Positions 1-6,114 of a stretch of DNA of 15,968 nucleotides are shown here, piece after piece; the first letter of the stretch is position 1, and every line of letters starts with the position of its first letter. The notes below the pieces were generated by a model. The model saw only the letters and a program-made list of their open reading frames with translations, was not told the DNA's origin and made no database searches. The translations under genes and the position numbers were made by a program. Origin of the DNA: Prevotellaceae bacterium (GTDB taxonomy: Bacteria; Bacteroidota; Bacteroidia; Bacteroidales; UBA932); NCBI GenBank assembly GCA_031257655.1, contig JAIROF010000071.1, positions 1 to 15,968 on the forward strand. The letters run 5' to 3'.

Positions 1-70
1 GGACTTACCCTATGCTGGGTGCAGGTCGCGCCCCTTCAGGGCTTGGAACGACCGTGCGGCGCCGTATGTA

Positions 71-250
71 GCCGTCCCCTCCCGTCCCCTCCCCTCCTGT
101 CCCCTCCTGTCCCCTCCCCTCCCGTCCCGTCCCCTCCCGTCCTGTCCCCTCCCGTCCTGTCCCCTCCCGTCCCCTCCCGTCCTGTCCCGTCCTGTCCCCT
201 CCTGTCCCCTCCCGTCCCCTCCCGTCCCCTCCCGTCCCCTCCTGTTCTGT
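71..250. repeat. Pentanucleotide tandem array (CCCCT/CCCGT/CCTGT)
   Basis: This tract reads in perfect 5-base register: 34 units between 76 and 245, made of CCCCT (15), CCCGT (11) and CCTGT (8), with degenerate units gccgt at 71 and tctgt at 246. The plus strand is almost pure pyrimidine; the minus strand has runs of three or four G every five bases and so fits a G-quadruplex pattern. No unit creates a stop codon on either strand, so the long open frames crossing it are artefacts of composition. The last units merge with the palindrome at 247. The 70 bases before it hold no gene that I can see. Confidence 0.95.
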
Positions 251-269
251 CGAATTTCAAATTCGGCAG
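247..269. repeat. Palindromic repeat, family 1, copy 1 (first hairpin only)
   Basis: A 23-base near-palindrome: arms ctgtcgaatt and aattcggcag around tca, with one arm mismatch (t for c). Apart from that mismatch and the central tca it matches the palindromes at 701-723 and 15821-15843. The second hairpin seen in the other two copies is absent here. Confidence 0.8.
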
Positions 270-312
270 GGCGAAGGTGCTTTCTGCGCGCGCATAATTC
301 GGAAATTTTGCG

Positions 313-320
313 TATATTTG
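313..320 (+). promoter_or_regulatory. Possible Bacteroidota -7 element (TATATTTG)
   Basis: Matches the TAnnTTTG -7 consensus of Bacteroidota primary-sigma promoters and lies 87 bases before the ATG at 408. No TTTG-like -33 element is found at the expected 19-21 base spacing, so this is only a weak candidate. Confidence 0.2.
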
Positions 321-407
321 TGGATGGGAGCGCCGTATCGGGCTGTACCGCAAAGCGAATGCCCAGTAGCGCGGCCCTAAGTTTTACGATAAACATTACA
401 CAACATT

Positions 408-680
408 ATGGCAAATTTACGCAAAATAAAGAAGGACATAGATTTTTTGATCAACGAGGTCATTTCGGACTGCTACCTGTTTCTGAGCTTTCATCCGGGC
501 GGCAAGGAGGCGGAGGCGGAGGCAATTTTGCTGGAGGCGGTCAACCTGCGCAACGCCCTGTTCGACCGCGTCAACTCCGCGCCCTCAGAGGGCAGGAAGC
601 AGCACTACACGGCCATTTCGAAGGATTTGCTGGCGGGGGTAGACAAGCTGTTCGGCAAGGTAAGCGAGCTGAGCCGGTAG
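408..680 (+). CDS. Small conserved-looking hypothetical protein (90 aa)
   Basis: A 90-residue soluble protein with no signal peptide and no membrane segment. It starts MANLRKIKKDI and reads as mostly helical: a basic N-terminus, a helix through residues 10-27, an acidic Ala/Glu-rich helix near 32-50 (EAEAEAILLEAVNLRN) and a C-terminal amphipathic helix ending KLFGKVSELSR. From memory, small proteins of this type (RKIKKDIDxL...VISDCY...GVDKLF) occur in Bacteroidales, sometimes near rsfS/ftsH, but I cannot name a family or function. It has coding-like composition, unlike the array before it, and a clear ATG in an A+T-rich leader without Shine-Dalgarno. It is followed 20 bases later by a perfect palindrome that could act as a 3' hairpin. 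Real gene likely; function unknown. Confidence 0.75.
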   Translation: MANLRKIKKDIDFLINEVISDCYLFLSFHPGGKEAEAEAILLEAVNLRNALFDRVNSAPSEGRKQHYTAISKDLLAGVDKLFGKVSELSR

Positions 681-700
681 CCGACAGCCAGCAGCCTGTC

Positions 701-749
701 CTGCCGAATTTGTAATTCGGCAGCCGTAAGTATAAGCATTTGCAATGCG
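701..749 (+). repeat. Two-hairpin palindromic repeat, family 1, copy 2
   Basis: Hairpin 1 (701-723) has perfect 10-base arms ctgccgaatt/aattcggcag around tgt. Hairpin 2 (736-748) is gcatt-tgc-aatgc. The full 49 bases recur inverted at 15795-15843 with four differences. Both hairpins centre on nearly the same core, ATTTGTAAT or ATTTGCAAT. Confidence 0.9.
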
Positions 750-794
750 AAAAAAACAAGCACAAAGAAGCTAAAAACTAAAAGTTCTCTCCGC

Positions 795-848
795 AGGCCG
801 TCCCGCATGGGACGGCACTTGATTAACCGTATGCTTTAGCATACGGAT
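795..848 (+). repeat. Two-hairpin palindromic repeat, family 2, copy A
   Basis: Hairpin 1 is gccgtccc-gcat-gggacggc (797-816). After the linker acttgattaa comes hairpin 2, ccgtatgc-ttta-gcatacgg (827-846). Copy B at 873-926 is identical except for one base in the first loop. Confidence 0.9.
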
Positions 849-872
849 ACGGCCTACCCGCCTTCCCCCTGT

Positions 873-926
873 AGGCCGTCCCGCAGGGGACGGCACTTGA
901 TTAACCGTATGCTTTAGCATACGGAT
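873..926 (+). repeat. Two-hairpin palindromic repeat, family 2, copy B
   Basis: A 54-base unit differing from copy A at one base (loop gcag instead of gcat). The stretch between copies A and B carries a further short inverted repeat, ggcctac (851-857) with gtaggcc (871-877). Confidence 0.9.
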
Positions 927-950
927 CAAGTGCGCGGAAAGCAGGCATCC

Positions 951-999
951 GGGCCGTCCCGCAGGGACGACACTTGAAAACGCCGGAGGTGTTTTCTGG
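951..999 (+). repeat. Variant two-hairpin repeat, family 2, copy C
   Basis: Hairpin 1 is cgtccc-gca-gggacg (955-969), as in the other copies, followed by the shared linker start acacttg. Hairpin 2 is then a different sequence, gaaaacgcc-gga-ggtgttttc (976-996), with one G.T wobble, replacing the ccgtatgc/gcatacgg stem. Confidence 0.65.
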
Positions 1000-1023
1000 G
1001 GAAGAAGGAAGCGAGTACGCCGT

Positions 1024-1074
1024 ATCCGTATGCTAACGCATACGGTTAATCAAGTGTCGTCCCTGCGGGACGGG
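1024..1074 (-). repeat. Two-hairpin palindromic repeat, family 2, copy D (inverted)
   Basis: Inverted copy: ccgtatgc-taac-gcatacgg (1026-1045), linker ttaatcaagt, then cgtccc-tgc-gggacg (1058-1072). Reading the minus strand gives the order seen in copies A and B, with a different loop (gtta) in hairpin 2. Stems are kept while loops vary. Confidence 0.85.
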
Positions 1075-1307
1075 GCATGCAGCGATAGCAAAAAAATTTT
1101 GTGTTACTTGTGAATAAAATCGCTGATTTTTATTGATTTATAAAAACATAGCCGTTTGGAAATGGTGATATTCAATAAGTTAAACGGCTTGCGAAAGTTG
1201 AATGTGTAATCTCTGCAATCTGTGGATCATTATATCCACTGCGAAATATCAGGTTACTTATTTTCACCAATTTGTAACTTTTCGTTTAGCTTTGCTTAGT
1301 GGGTGAC

Positions 1308-1335
1308 TAATTCTTAATTCCTAATTCCTAATTTA
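1308..1335. repeat. Heptamer tandem array (TAATTCC)
   Basis: Four consecutive 7-base units: TAATTCT, TAATTCC, TAATTCC, TAATTTA. It is one of three unrelated heptamer arrays in this window. Confidence 0.85.
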
Positions 1336-1393
1336 AACCCTCCCGCCCCGATGAGGAAAAATTCTGCGCCGAATCGTCTACAAAAGTAAGCAT

Positions 1394-1417
1394 TTTGCTA
1401 TTTTTTTTGTAGCTTTG
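1394..1417 (+). promoter_or_regulatory. Possible promoter for rsfS-ftsH (TAGCTTTG)
   Basis: TAGCTTTG at 1410-1417 fits the TAnnTTTG -7 consensus of Bacteroidota. A TTTG sits at 1394-1397, but only 12 bases upstream instead of 19-21. The same TTTG-N12-TAGCTTTG arrangement occurs at 1271-1294. If used, the transcript would carry the element at 1464-1585 in its leader. Confidence 0.25.
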
Positions 1418-1463
1418 TAAATTAGTTTCAGCGTTTGAGGTTTTATCCGGCATTACGAAAAAG

Positions 1464-1585
1464 GGAACCTCTAAAAAACCCCAAAAATCAAGGCTTGCGG
1501 CTGAGGCAAAAGCGGAGTTTACTAAAGTAAATGAGCCTTTTGCAGAAGGAGCATAGCGTAGCGTTTGGGGTTTTTAGAGGTTTCC
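1464..1585. mobile_element. MITE-like inverted-repeat element upstream of rsfS
   Basis: The ends are imperfect inverted repeats of about 22 bases: ggaacctctaaaaaacccc at the left and ggggtttttagaggtttcc at the right, differing by single-base indels. The interior has nested symmetry (aggcaaaag against ccttttgca, then tttac-taaa-gtaaa in the centre), so the whole 122 bases can fold into one long hairpin. No open frame is present. No clear target duplication is visible. It could be a non-autonomous mobile element or an old palindromic repeat. Confidence 0.55.
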
Positions 1586-1641
1586 AAAAGACGCTGTAGG
1601 CATCCGTCGATTTCCTAATATTGACACATTAATACTGTTTG

Positions 1642-2301
1642 ATGACAAAAAAAAGACAACCCTTACCTGCCGCCGTCGACCAGCTGTGCGCCACCGCTGC
1701 CGAAGCCATGCTCGACAAAAAAGCGCAGCACGTGGTGAGCCTCAACCTTAGCCAAATTGACGGCGCCATAGCTACCTGCTTTGTGCTCTGCAACGCCGAT
1801 TCTACCACGCAGGTGGAGGCTATTGCCGAAAACGTGGAGGAGCAGGTGCGGAAAACGCTGGGCGAAAAGCCCCTGCGCCGCGAAGGATTTGAAAATGCTA
1901 TCTGGATAATACTCGACTACGTGGACGTAATGGTGCACATCTTTCAAACCGAAGCGCGCAGCTTTTACCGCCTCGAATCGCTCTGGGCCGACGCAGAGCA
2001 GCAGCGCTACGGCGAAGAACCGCCGACAGCGGTAGCAAAGGAGGCCCCACCCAAAGCCGCGCTGAAGCGAAAAACGTCGGCCAAGAAAGCGGACGCCACC
2101 AAAGCGTCTGCGGCTGAGGCCGGCGCGGCCAAGAAAGCATCCGCTGCCAAATCGTCTGCGGCAGCGGCAACCGGCGCCGCCAAAAAAGCGTCCGCCACCA
2201 AATCTCCCACACGCGCCACAAAAAAAGCGGCGGGTGTTGCTCCGGCTGCTGCCAAAAAAGCAGCAGCGGCAGCCAAAAAAACGACAACAAAAAAGCTGTA
2301 A
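1642..2301 (+). CDS. rsfS: Ribosomal silencing factor RsfS with histone-H1-like tail
   Basis: RsfS (DUF143/Iojap family) binds ribosomal protein uL14 on the large subunit and blocks subunit joining when nutrients are short. Residues about 10-125 match the family: a start like VDQLCATAAEAMLDKKAQHV, the LNLSQIDGAIATCFVLCNADS strand region, and the signature WIILDYVDVMVHIF followed by ARSFYRLESLWADAE. The family is normally about 105-150 residues; this protein has 219. The extra C-terminus (about 128-219) is almost entirely Ala, Lys, Ser and Thr with repeated AAKKASA-type modules and ends KKTTTKKL. I place the start at the ATG at 1642 rather than the in-frame TTG immediately before it. ftsH follows 49 bases downstream, a common Bacteroidales order. 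The tail's function is not known; nucleic-acid binding is inferred from its charge only. Confidence 0.93.
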   Translation: MTKKRQPLPAAVDQLCATAAEAMLDKKAQHVVSLNLSQIDGAIATCFVLCNADSTTQVEAIAENVEEQVRKTLGEKPLRREGFENAIWIILDYVDVMVHIFQTEARSFYRLESLWADAEQQRYGEEPPTAVAKEAPPKAALKRKTSAKKADATKASAAEAGAAKKASAAKSSAAAATGAAKKASATKSPTRATKKAAGVAPAAAKKAAAAAKKTTTKKL

Positions 2302-2350
2302 ACCCCCAAAATTAAGCAATCACAAACACCTAAATCTATAAATCCCCGAT

Positions 2351-4633
2351 ATGACGACGGAGCAGAACAACAAAAAAGCAAAGCAAACCGCAGAGAAGCC
2401 GCCGCGCAGCGGCAAGCCCAACAACAACGTATACTGGATTTACGCCCTGATCATCACAGGTATCTTTGGCGTCAACTACTTTTTAAATGCGGGCAACCCC
2501 GTGGAGGTTACGTGGCGGGAGGTGCGCACCAAAATGGTGGCCAGCGAGGATATCGCCAAAATTGTGGTCATTACCAACGCCCGAAAGGTGGAGGTGTACA
2601 TCAAGCCCGACCGGCTGGAGAAGTACGCCAGCCGCTTTAAGGGAACGTTCGATTCGCCCTCAAAGCAAGGCCCGCACTTCTTTTTCACCATAGGCGACAA
2701 CAAGGCGTTTCAAGACCAGCTGGCGCAGGCGCAGGAAAGCATTGCCGAAGCCGACCGCATAGAGCCGGACTTTACGGAGCACACCAACTACTTTGGCAGC
2801 CTCGTGGGGTGGCTGCTGCCGGTGGTGCTGATTATCGGCCTGTGGATGTTCTTCATGCGGCGCATGGGTGGCGGAATGGGCGGCGGAATGGGCGGCGGAA
2901 TATTTAGCGTGGGAAAGTCCAAGGCGCAGCTCTTTGACAAGGACAACAAGGTGCGCATAACCTTTAACGACGTGGCCGGGCTGGAGGAGGCCAAGGTCGA
3001 AATCATGGAGATTGTGGACTTCCTCAAAAATCCCAAGCGCTACACCGACCTGGGCGGAAAAATTCCCAAGGGCGCCCTGCTCGTAGGCCCCCCGGGCACG
3101 GGAAAAACCCTGCTGGCAAAGGCCGTGGCCGGCGAAGCCAACGTCCCCTTTTTCTCCCTCTCGGGCTCCGACTTTGTCGAAATGTTTGTTGGCGTGGGGG
3201 CCTCCCGCGTGCGCGACCTCTTCAAGCAGGCTAAGGAAAAAGCGCCCTGCATCATCTTTATCGACGAAATTGACGCCATTGGGCGCGCGCGCGGCAACAA
3301 GTCCGCCTTTACCACCAACGACGAGCGCGAAAATACCCTCAACCAGCTCCTCACGGAAATGGACGGCTTTGCCTCCAACTCCGGCGTGATCATCCTCGCG
3401 GCCACCAACCGCGCCGACATCCTCGACCGCGCCCTGCTGCGGGCCGGCCGCTTTGACCGGCAAATCCACGTTGACCTGCCCGACCTCAAGGAGCGCCTCG
3501 AAATATTTAAGGTGCACCTGCGCGGCCTCAAGCTCGTGGAGGGCTTCGAAATCGACTTTCTGGCAAAGCAAACGCCCGGCTTTTCGGGCGCCGACATCGC
3601 CAACGTCTGCAACGAAGCGGCGCTCATTGCCGCCCGAAAAATGAAGCCCAGCATCGACCGCCAGGACTTCCTCGACGCCGTTGACCGCATCGTGGGCGGG
3701 CTGGAAAAAAAGAGTAAAATCATTTCGTCCGAGGAAAAGCGCACCATCGCCTACCACGAAGCCGGACACGCCACCGTGAGCTGGCTGCTGGAGCACGCCA
3801 ACCCGCTCGTAAAGGTTACCATCATCCCGCGCGGACGGTCGCTCGGCGCCGCGTGGTACCTCCCCGAAGAGCGCCAAATCACCACGCAGGAGCAGCTGCT
3901 GGACGAAATGGCGGCTACCCTCGGCGGACGCGCCTCCGAAGAGCTCACCTTCCACAAAATATCCACCGGCGCGCTCAACGACTTAGAGCGCATCACCAAG
4001 CAGGCCTACTCCATGATTGCCTACTTCGGCATGAGCGGAAAGCTGCGCAACCTGAGCTACTACGACTCCACCGGGCAGGAGTACTCCTTCTCGAAGCCCT
4101 ACAGCGAAAAAACCGCCGAAACCATCGACGAGGAGGTGCAGGCGCTCATCGATAAGGCCTACAAGCTGGCAAAGCAGGTGCTGACGCAAAACAAAAAGGG
4201 GCTGAAGCAGCTGGCGGAGCTGCTGCTCGAGCGCGAGGTGATTTTTAGCGAAGACTTGGAAAAAATATTCGGCAAGCGCAAGGGCGAAAGCAACGAGCTG
4301 CTCCTCGCCGCCGCCGCCGCCGATACCGCCGCCGCCGCTAATACCGCCGCCGCCGATGTACCCGCCGCTGCCGCTGCCGACGGATCCGCCGCCGCCGCCG
4401 CCGGCGAAGCGCAGGAAAAGCCCAAGCGGAAGCCGCGCAAACCGAAGGCCGACGCCGACGCCTCTGCCGCCTCTTCCGCCCCTGCGCCTGCGCCGGTTAC
4501 GGAGCACTCGCTGTTCGACACGCTTCTGGCGCCCCCTGCGCCTCCCGCGCCTCCCGCGCCGCCAAAAGAGGCGCCGGTGGCGGAAGGTAGCGCCGAAGGC
4601 GACCCAAAGCCGGAGGAAAACACGCCGGCGTAA
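2351..4633 (+). CDS. ftsH: ATP-dependent zinc metalloprotease FtsH
   Basis: Membrane-anchored AAA+ protease that degrades misfolded membrane proteins and selected regulators. There are two membrane segments (about 27-46 and 150-169) around a periplasmic domain, then a Gly/Met-rich linker (GGGMGGGMGGG). The AAA domain has Walker A GPPGTGKT (246-253, K252), a pore-loop FVG (279-281), Walker B IIFIDEID (D305, E306) and the second region of homology NRADILDRALLRAGRFDR. The zinc site is HEAGH (469-473), with D544 in ALNDLERIT as the probable third ligand. All key residues are present. Residues about 652-760 form a low-complexity tail, first Ala runs encoded mainly by GCC/GCT, then a Lys/Arg patch (KPKRKPRKPK), then Ala/Pro repeats; the protein is longer than a typical FtsH (about 650-720). 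It lies directly after rsfS and is probably cotranscribed. Confidence 0.98.
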   Translation: MTTEQNNKKAKQTAEKPPRSGKPNNNVYWIYALIITGIFGVNYFLNAGNPVEVTWREVRTKMVASEDIAKIVVITNARKVEVYIKPDRLEKYASRFKGTFDSPSKQGPHFFFTIGDNKAFQDQLAQAQESIAEADRIEPDFTEHTNYFGSLVGWLLPVVLIIGLWMFFMRRMGGGMGGGMGGGIFSVGKSKAQLFDKDNKVRITFNDVAGLEEAKVEIMEIVDFLKNPKRYTDLGGKIPKGALLVGPPGTGKTLLAKAVAGEANVPFFSLSGSDFVEMFVGVGASRVRDLFKQAKEKAPCIIFIDEIDAIGRARGNKSAFTTNDERENTLNQLLTEMDGFASNSGVIILAATNRADILDRALLRAGRFDRQIHVDLPDLKERLEIFKVHLRGLKLVEGFEIDFLAKQTPGFSGADIANVCNEAALIAARKMKPSIDRQDFLDAVDRIVGGLEKKSKIISSEEKRTIAYHEAGHATVSWLLEHANPLVKVTIIPRGRSLGAAWYLPEERQITTQEQLLDEMAATLGGRASEELTFHKISTGALNDLERITKQAYSMIAYFGMSGKLRNLSYYDSTGQEYSFSKPYSEKTAETIDEEVQALIDKAYKLAKQVLTQNKKGLKQLAELLLEREVIFSEDLEKIFGKRKGESNELLLAAAAADTAAAANTAAADVPAAAAADGSAAAAAGEAQEKPKRKPRKPKADADASAASSAPAPAPVTEHSLFDTLLAPPAPPAPPAPPKEAPVAEGSAEGDPKPEENTPA

Positions 4634-4649
4634 GGTAGGGTAGGGTATG

Positions 4650-4665
4650 CGCTGAAATTTCAGCG
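4650..4665. repeat. Perfect 16-base palindrome after ftsH
   Basis: cgctgaaa joined directly to tttcagcg, 16 bases after the ftsH stop. A loop-free perfect palindrome may be a protein-binding site or a small repeat; there is no T-run for a terminator. Confidence 0.6.
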
Positions 4666-4677
4666 GGCAGCTCAGAA

Positions 4678-4783
4678 GTTAGACCTCACCCCGGCCCCTC
4701 TCCAAAGGAGAGGGGAGCAGGTACTCGATATTCGGCGTAAGCCACCCCTCTCCTTTGGAGAGGGGCCGGGGGTGAGGTCTAAC
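4678..4783. repeat. Large inverted repeat with nested hairpins
   Basis: The left arm (4678-4715) begins gttagacctcacccc; the right arm (4745-4783) is its reverse complement with one inserted base. Each arm has its own hairpin, cccctctcc-aaa-ggagagggg on the left and the ttt-loop version on the right. The 29 bases between the arms are unique. The acctcacccc + hairpin pattern recurs at 7622-7675. It could serve as a strong transcription barrier between ftsH and the next genes. From memory, acctcaccccggcccctctcc-type repeats are common in Bacteroidota intergenic DNA. Confidence 0.85.
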
Positions 4784-4913
4784 AAACGAAACCTACAGGC
4801 TGGCGGCGCTACTTGCTGCAATTGGCAGGAAATTTGACTTTAAAACCTTGACATAAGCTGTGAACATGGCTCTACAACGTAATAATAGTAATGGTTTAAA
4901 ATGGTAAAATGCT

Positions 4914-5105
4914 ATGGAAGCAGGCTGGATTAAAATATATGAATCGACCGATGACATATCGGCGGAGCTGCTAAGGCAGCGGTTGGAGGAAGAAGGTATA
5001 TACGCTGTGGTGCTCAGCCACCGCGATTCGGAGCTGGGCATTGGCGATGTGGAGCTGTACGTGCACGAATCAAACCGGGACGCGGCAATGAAGCTTATCC
5101 CATAA
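4914..5105 (+). CDS. DUF2007 family small protein
   Basis: A 63-residue protein matching the DUF2007 pattern: IKIYESTDDISAELLRQRLE (a swap into a helix that follows the first strand), then EEEGIYAVVLSHRDSELGIG and a final strand plus helix, VELYVHESNRDAAMKLI. The family is labelled a putative signal-transducing or regulatory protein with a ferredoxin-like fold, but its molecular role is unknown. There is no signal peptide and no catalytic motif. The ATG lies in an A+T-rich leader. It ends 11 bases before cdsA and is almost certainly in the same operon, so a role linked to membrane or lipid homeostasis is possible but is only inference from position. Confidence 0.88.
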   Translation: MEAGWIKIYESTDDISAELLRQRLEEEGIYAVVLSHRDSELGIGDVELYVHESNRDAAMKLIP

Positions 5106-5116
5106 TCTTTTGCACG

Positions 5117-5935
5117 ATGAAGCTGAGGAACCTGCTTATACGGCTTTTGTCGGGAGCGATATTCGTGGCGATAATTTTAGGCTCGCTCTACCTTAGCCTG
5201 CAAGCCTTTGTTGGCGTTATGGCGGTTGCAGCGGTGGTGGCCATGCGGGAGTTTTACGGCATTGCCGCAAAAACGGGGGCGAATCCTCAGCGCGGGATGG
5301 GCTTGCTGTGCGGCGTGGCGGTGTTTATGGCCTGTAGCGTCGGCTCGCTCGATATGCTCGGCGAGGCGTACCGGCAGTTTTTCCTGTACCTGCCAATACC
5401 GTTGGCGGTTTTGGTGTTCTTTGCGGAGCTTTTTCGCAGGCAGCGCGCGCCGCTGGCCAACGTTGCCTGCACGCTGCTGGGCGTTGTATACGTGGCGCTG
5501 CCGCTTTCGCTTGCAGGCGTTGTGTACAGGGCTATCGGGGCAAACGCTATGTGCAGCTTCTTCATTTTGCTGTGGGCAAACGACACCTTTGCCTACCTGT
5601 TTGGCGTTGCCTTTGGCCGGCACAAGCTCTTTCCGTCCATCTCTCCCAAAAAATCGTGGGAGGGCTACATTGGCGGCATCCTTTCGGTGGTAGCGGCGGC
5701 GTGGGCGCTACAGCGCCTGCTGGGAGGGCTGGAGTTGGTGGATATGGTGGCGTTTGGCGTCATCATTTCGGTTACCGCCGTGCTCGCCGATTTGGTGGAG
5801 TCCATGTTCAAGCGCAGCGCAGGCGTTAAGGATTCGGGCGCCATCATGCCCGGACACGGCGGCCTGCTCGACAGGTTAGACGCTGTGCTGCTCTCGCTCC
5901 CGCTGGTGTACGCTTACGTGCAGCTGTGCATGTAG
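5117..5935 (+). CDS. cdsA: Phosphatidate cytidylyltransferase CdsA
   Basis: Integral membrane enzyme that makes CDP-diacylglycerol from phosphatidic acid and CTP, the branch point for bacterial phospholipids. It is 272 residues long, the usual size, with around seven to eight hydrophobic segments starting at residues 7-27. The diagnostic C-terminal signature is intact at 229-255: SMFKRSAGVKDSG followed by PGHGGLLDRLD, which carries the metal-binding aspartates. A second conserved block, WANDTFAYLFG...SPKKSWEGYIGG, lies at 153-187. It follows the DUF2007 gene by 11 bases. No terminator with a T-run is evident downstream; the next 179 bases hold short repeats and no gene. Confidence 0.96.
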   Translation: MKLRNLLIRLLSGAIFVAIILGSLYLSLQAFVGVMAVAAVVAMREFYGIAAKTGANPQRGMGLLCGVAVFMACSVGSLDMLGEAYRQFFLYLPIPLAVLVFFAELFRRQRAPLANVACTLLGVVYVALPLSLAGVVYRAIGANAMCSFFILLWANDTFAYLFGVAFGRHKLFPSISPKKSWEGYIGGILSVVAAAWALQRLLGGLELVDMVAFGVIISVTAVLADLVESMFKRSAGVKDSGAIMPGHGGLLDRLDAVLLSLPLVYAYVQLCM

Positions 5936-5962
5936 CAAAAACAGGGGGGGCGGTGTTGCCCA

Positions 5963-6018
5963 CGAATTTTTTTGTCCACGAATTGCACGAATTGCGCGAA
6001 TTTTTTTGTCCACGAATT
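5963..6018. repeat. Direct repeat after cdsA
   Basis: A 22-base sequence, cgaattttttt plus gtccacgaatt, occurs at 5963-5984 and again at 5997-6018, separated by gcacgaattgcg, which repeats part of it. It gives about 1.6 units of a 34-base period. Similar cacgaatt-type stretches are common in intergenic DNA of this phylum, from memory. Confidence 0.8.
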
Positions 6019-6114
6019 ACGCTAATTAAGCGTTATGTCGATCAGCTTACAATCGTGCTAATTGTTAATGCTATTTGCATGAAGTCTAATAAACATTTAT
6101 AAAAAAAACAGCGT

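Larger units (their letters stand above)
1075..1463. other. Gene-free A+T-rich spacer before rsfS
   Basis: I see no convincing coding frame here. It contains an 8-base inverted repeat, agccgttt (1150-1157) with aaacggct (1182-1189), the short heptamer array at 1308-1335, and two TAnnTTTG-like motifs (1287-1294 and 1410-1417). Confidence 0.6.
4634..4913. other. Gene-free gap after ftsH
   Basis: The 280 bases hold no gene. They contain a GGTAG triplication at 4634-4648, a perfect 16-base palindrome at 4650-4665, the large inverted repeat at 4678-4783, and an A+T-rich leader before the ATG at 4914. Confidence 0.8.

Noticed and set aside
10..396. Open frames on both strands crossing the pentanucleotide array (Gly/Arg-rich or Pro/Ser-rich)
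   Set aside because: None of the pentamer units forms a stop codon in any frame, so openness is automatic; the predicted proteins are only repeat translations and outside the array show no recognisable features.
795..1074. CRISPR array
   Set aside because: The repeats are palindromic units in both orientations with irregular spacing and no uniform unique spacers; no cas gene is present.
1639..1644. TTG at 1639 as the rsfS start
   Set aside because: An ATG follows immediately in frame at 1642, and the family does not require the extra residue.
2660..3955. A 431-codon open frame antisense to ftsH
   Set aside because: Shadow of the ftsH codon pattern; the plus strand carries all FtsH motifs.
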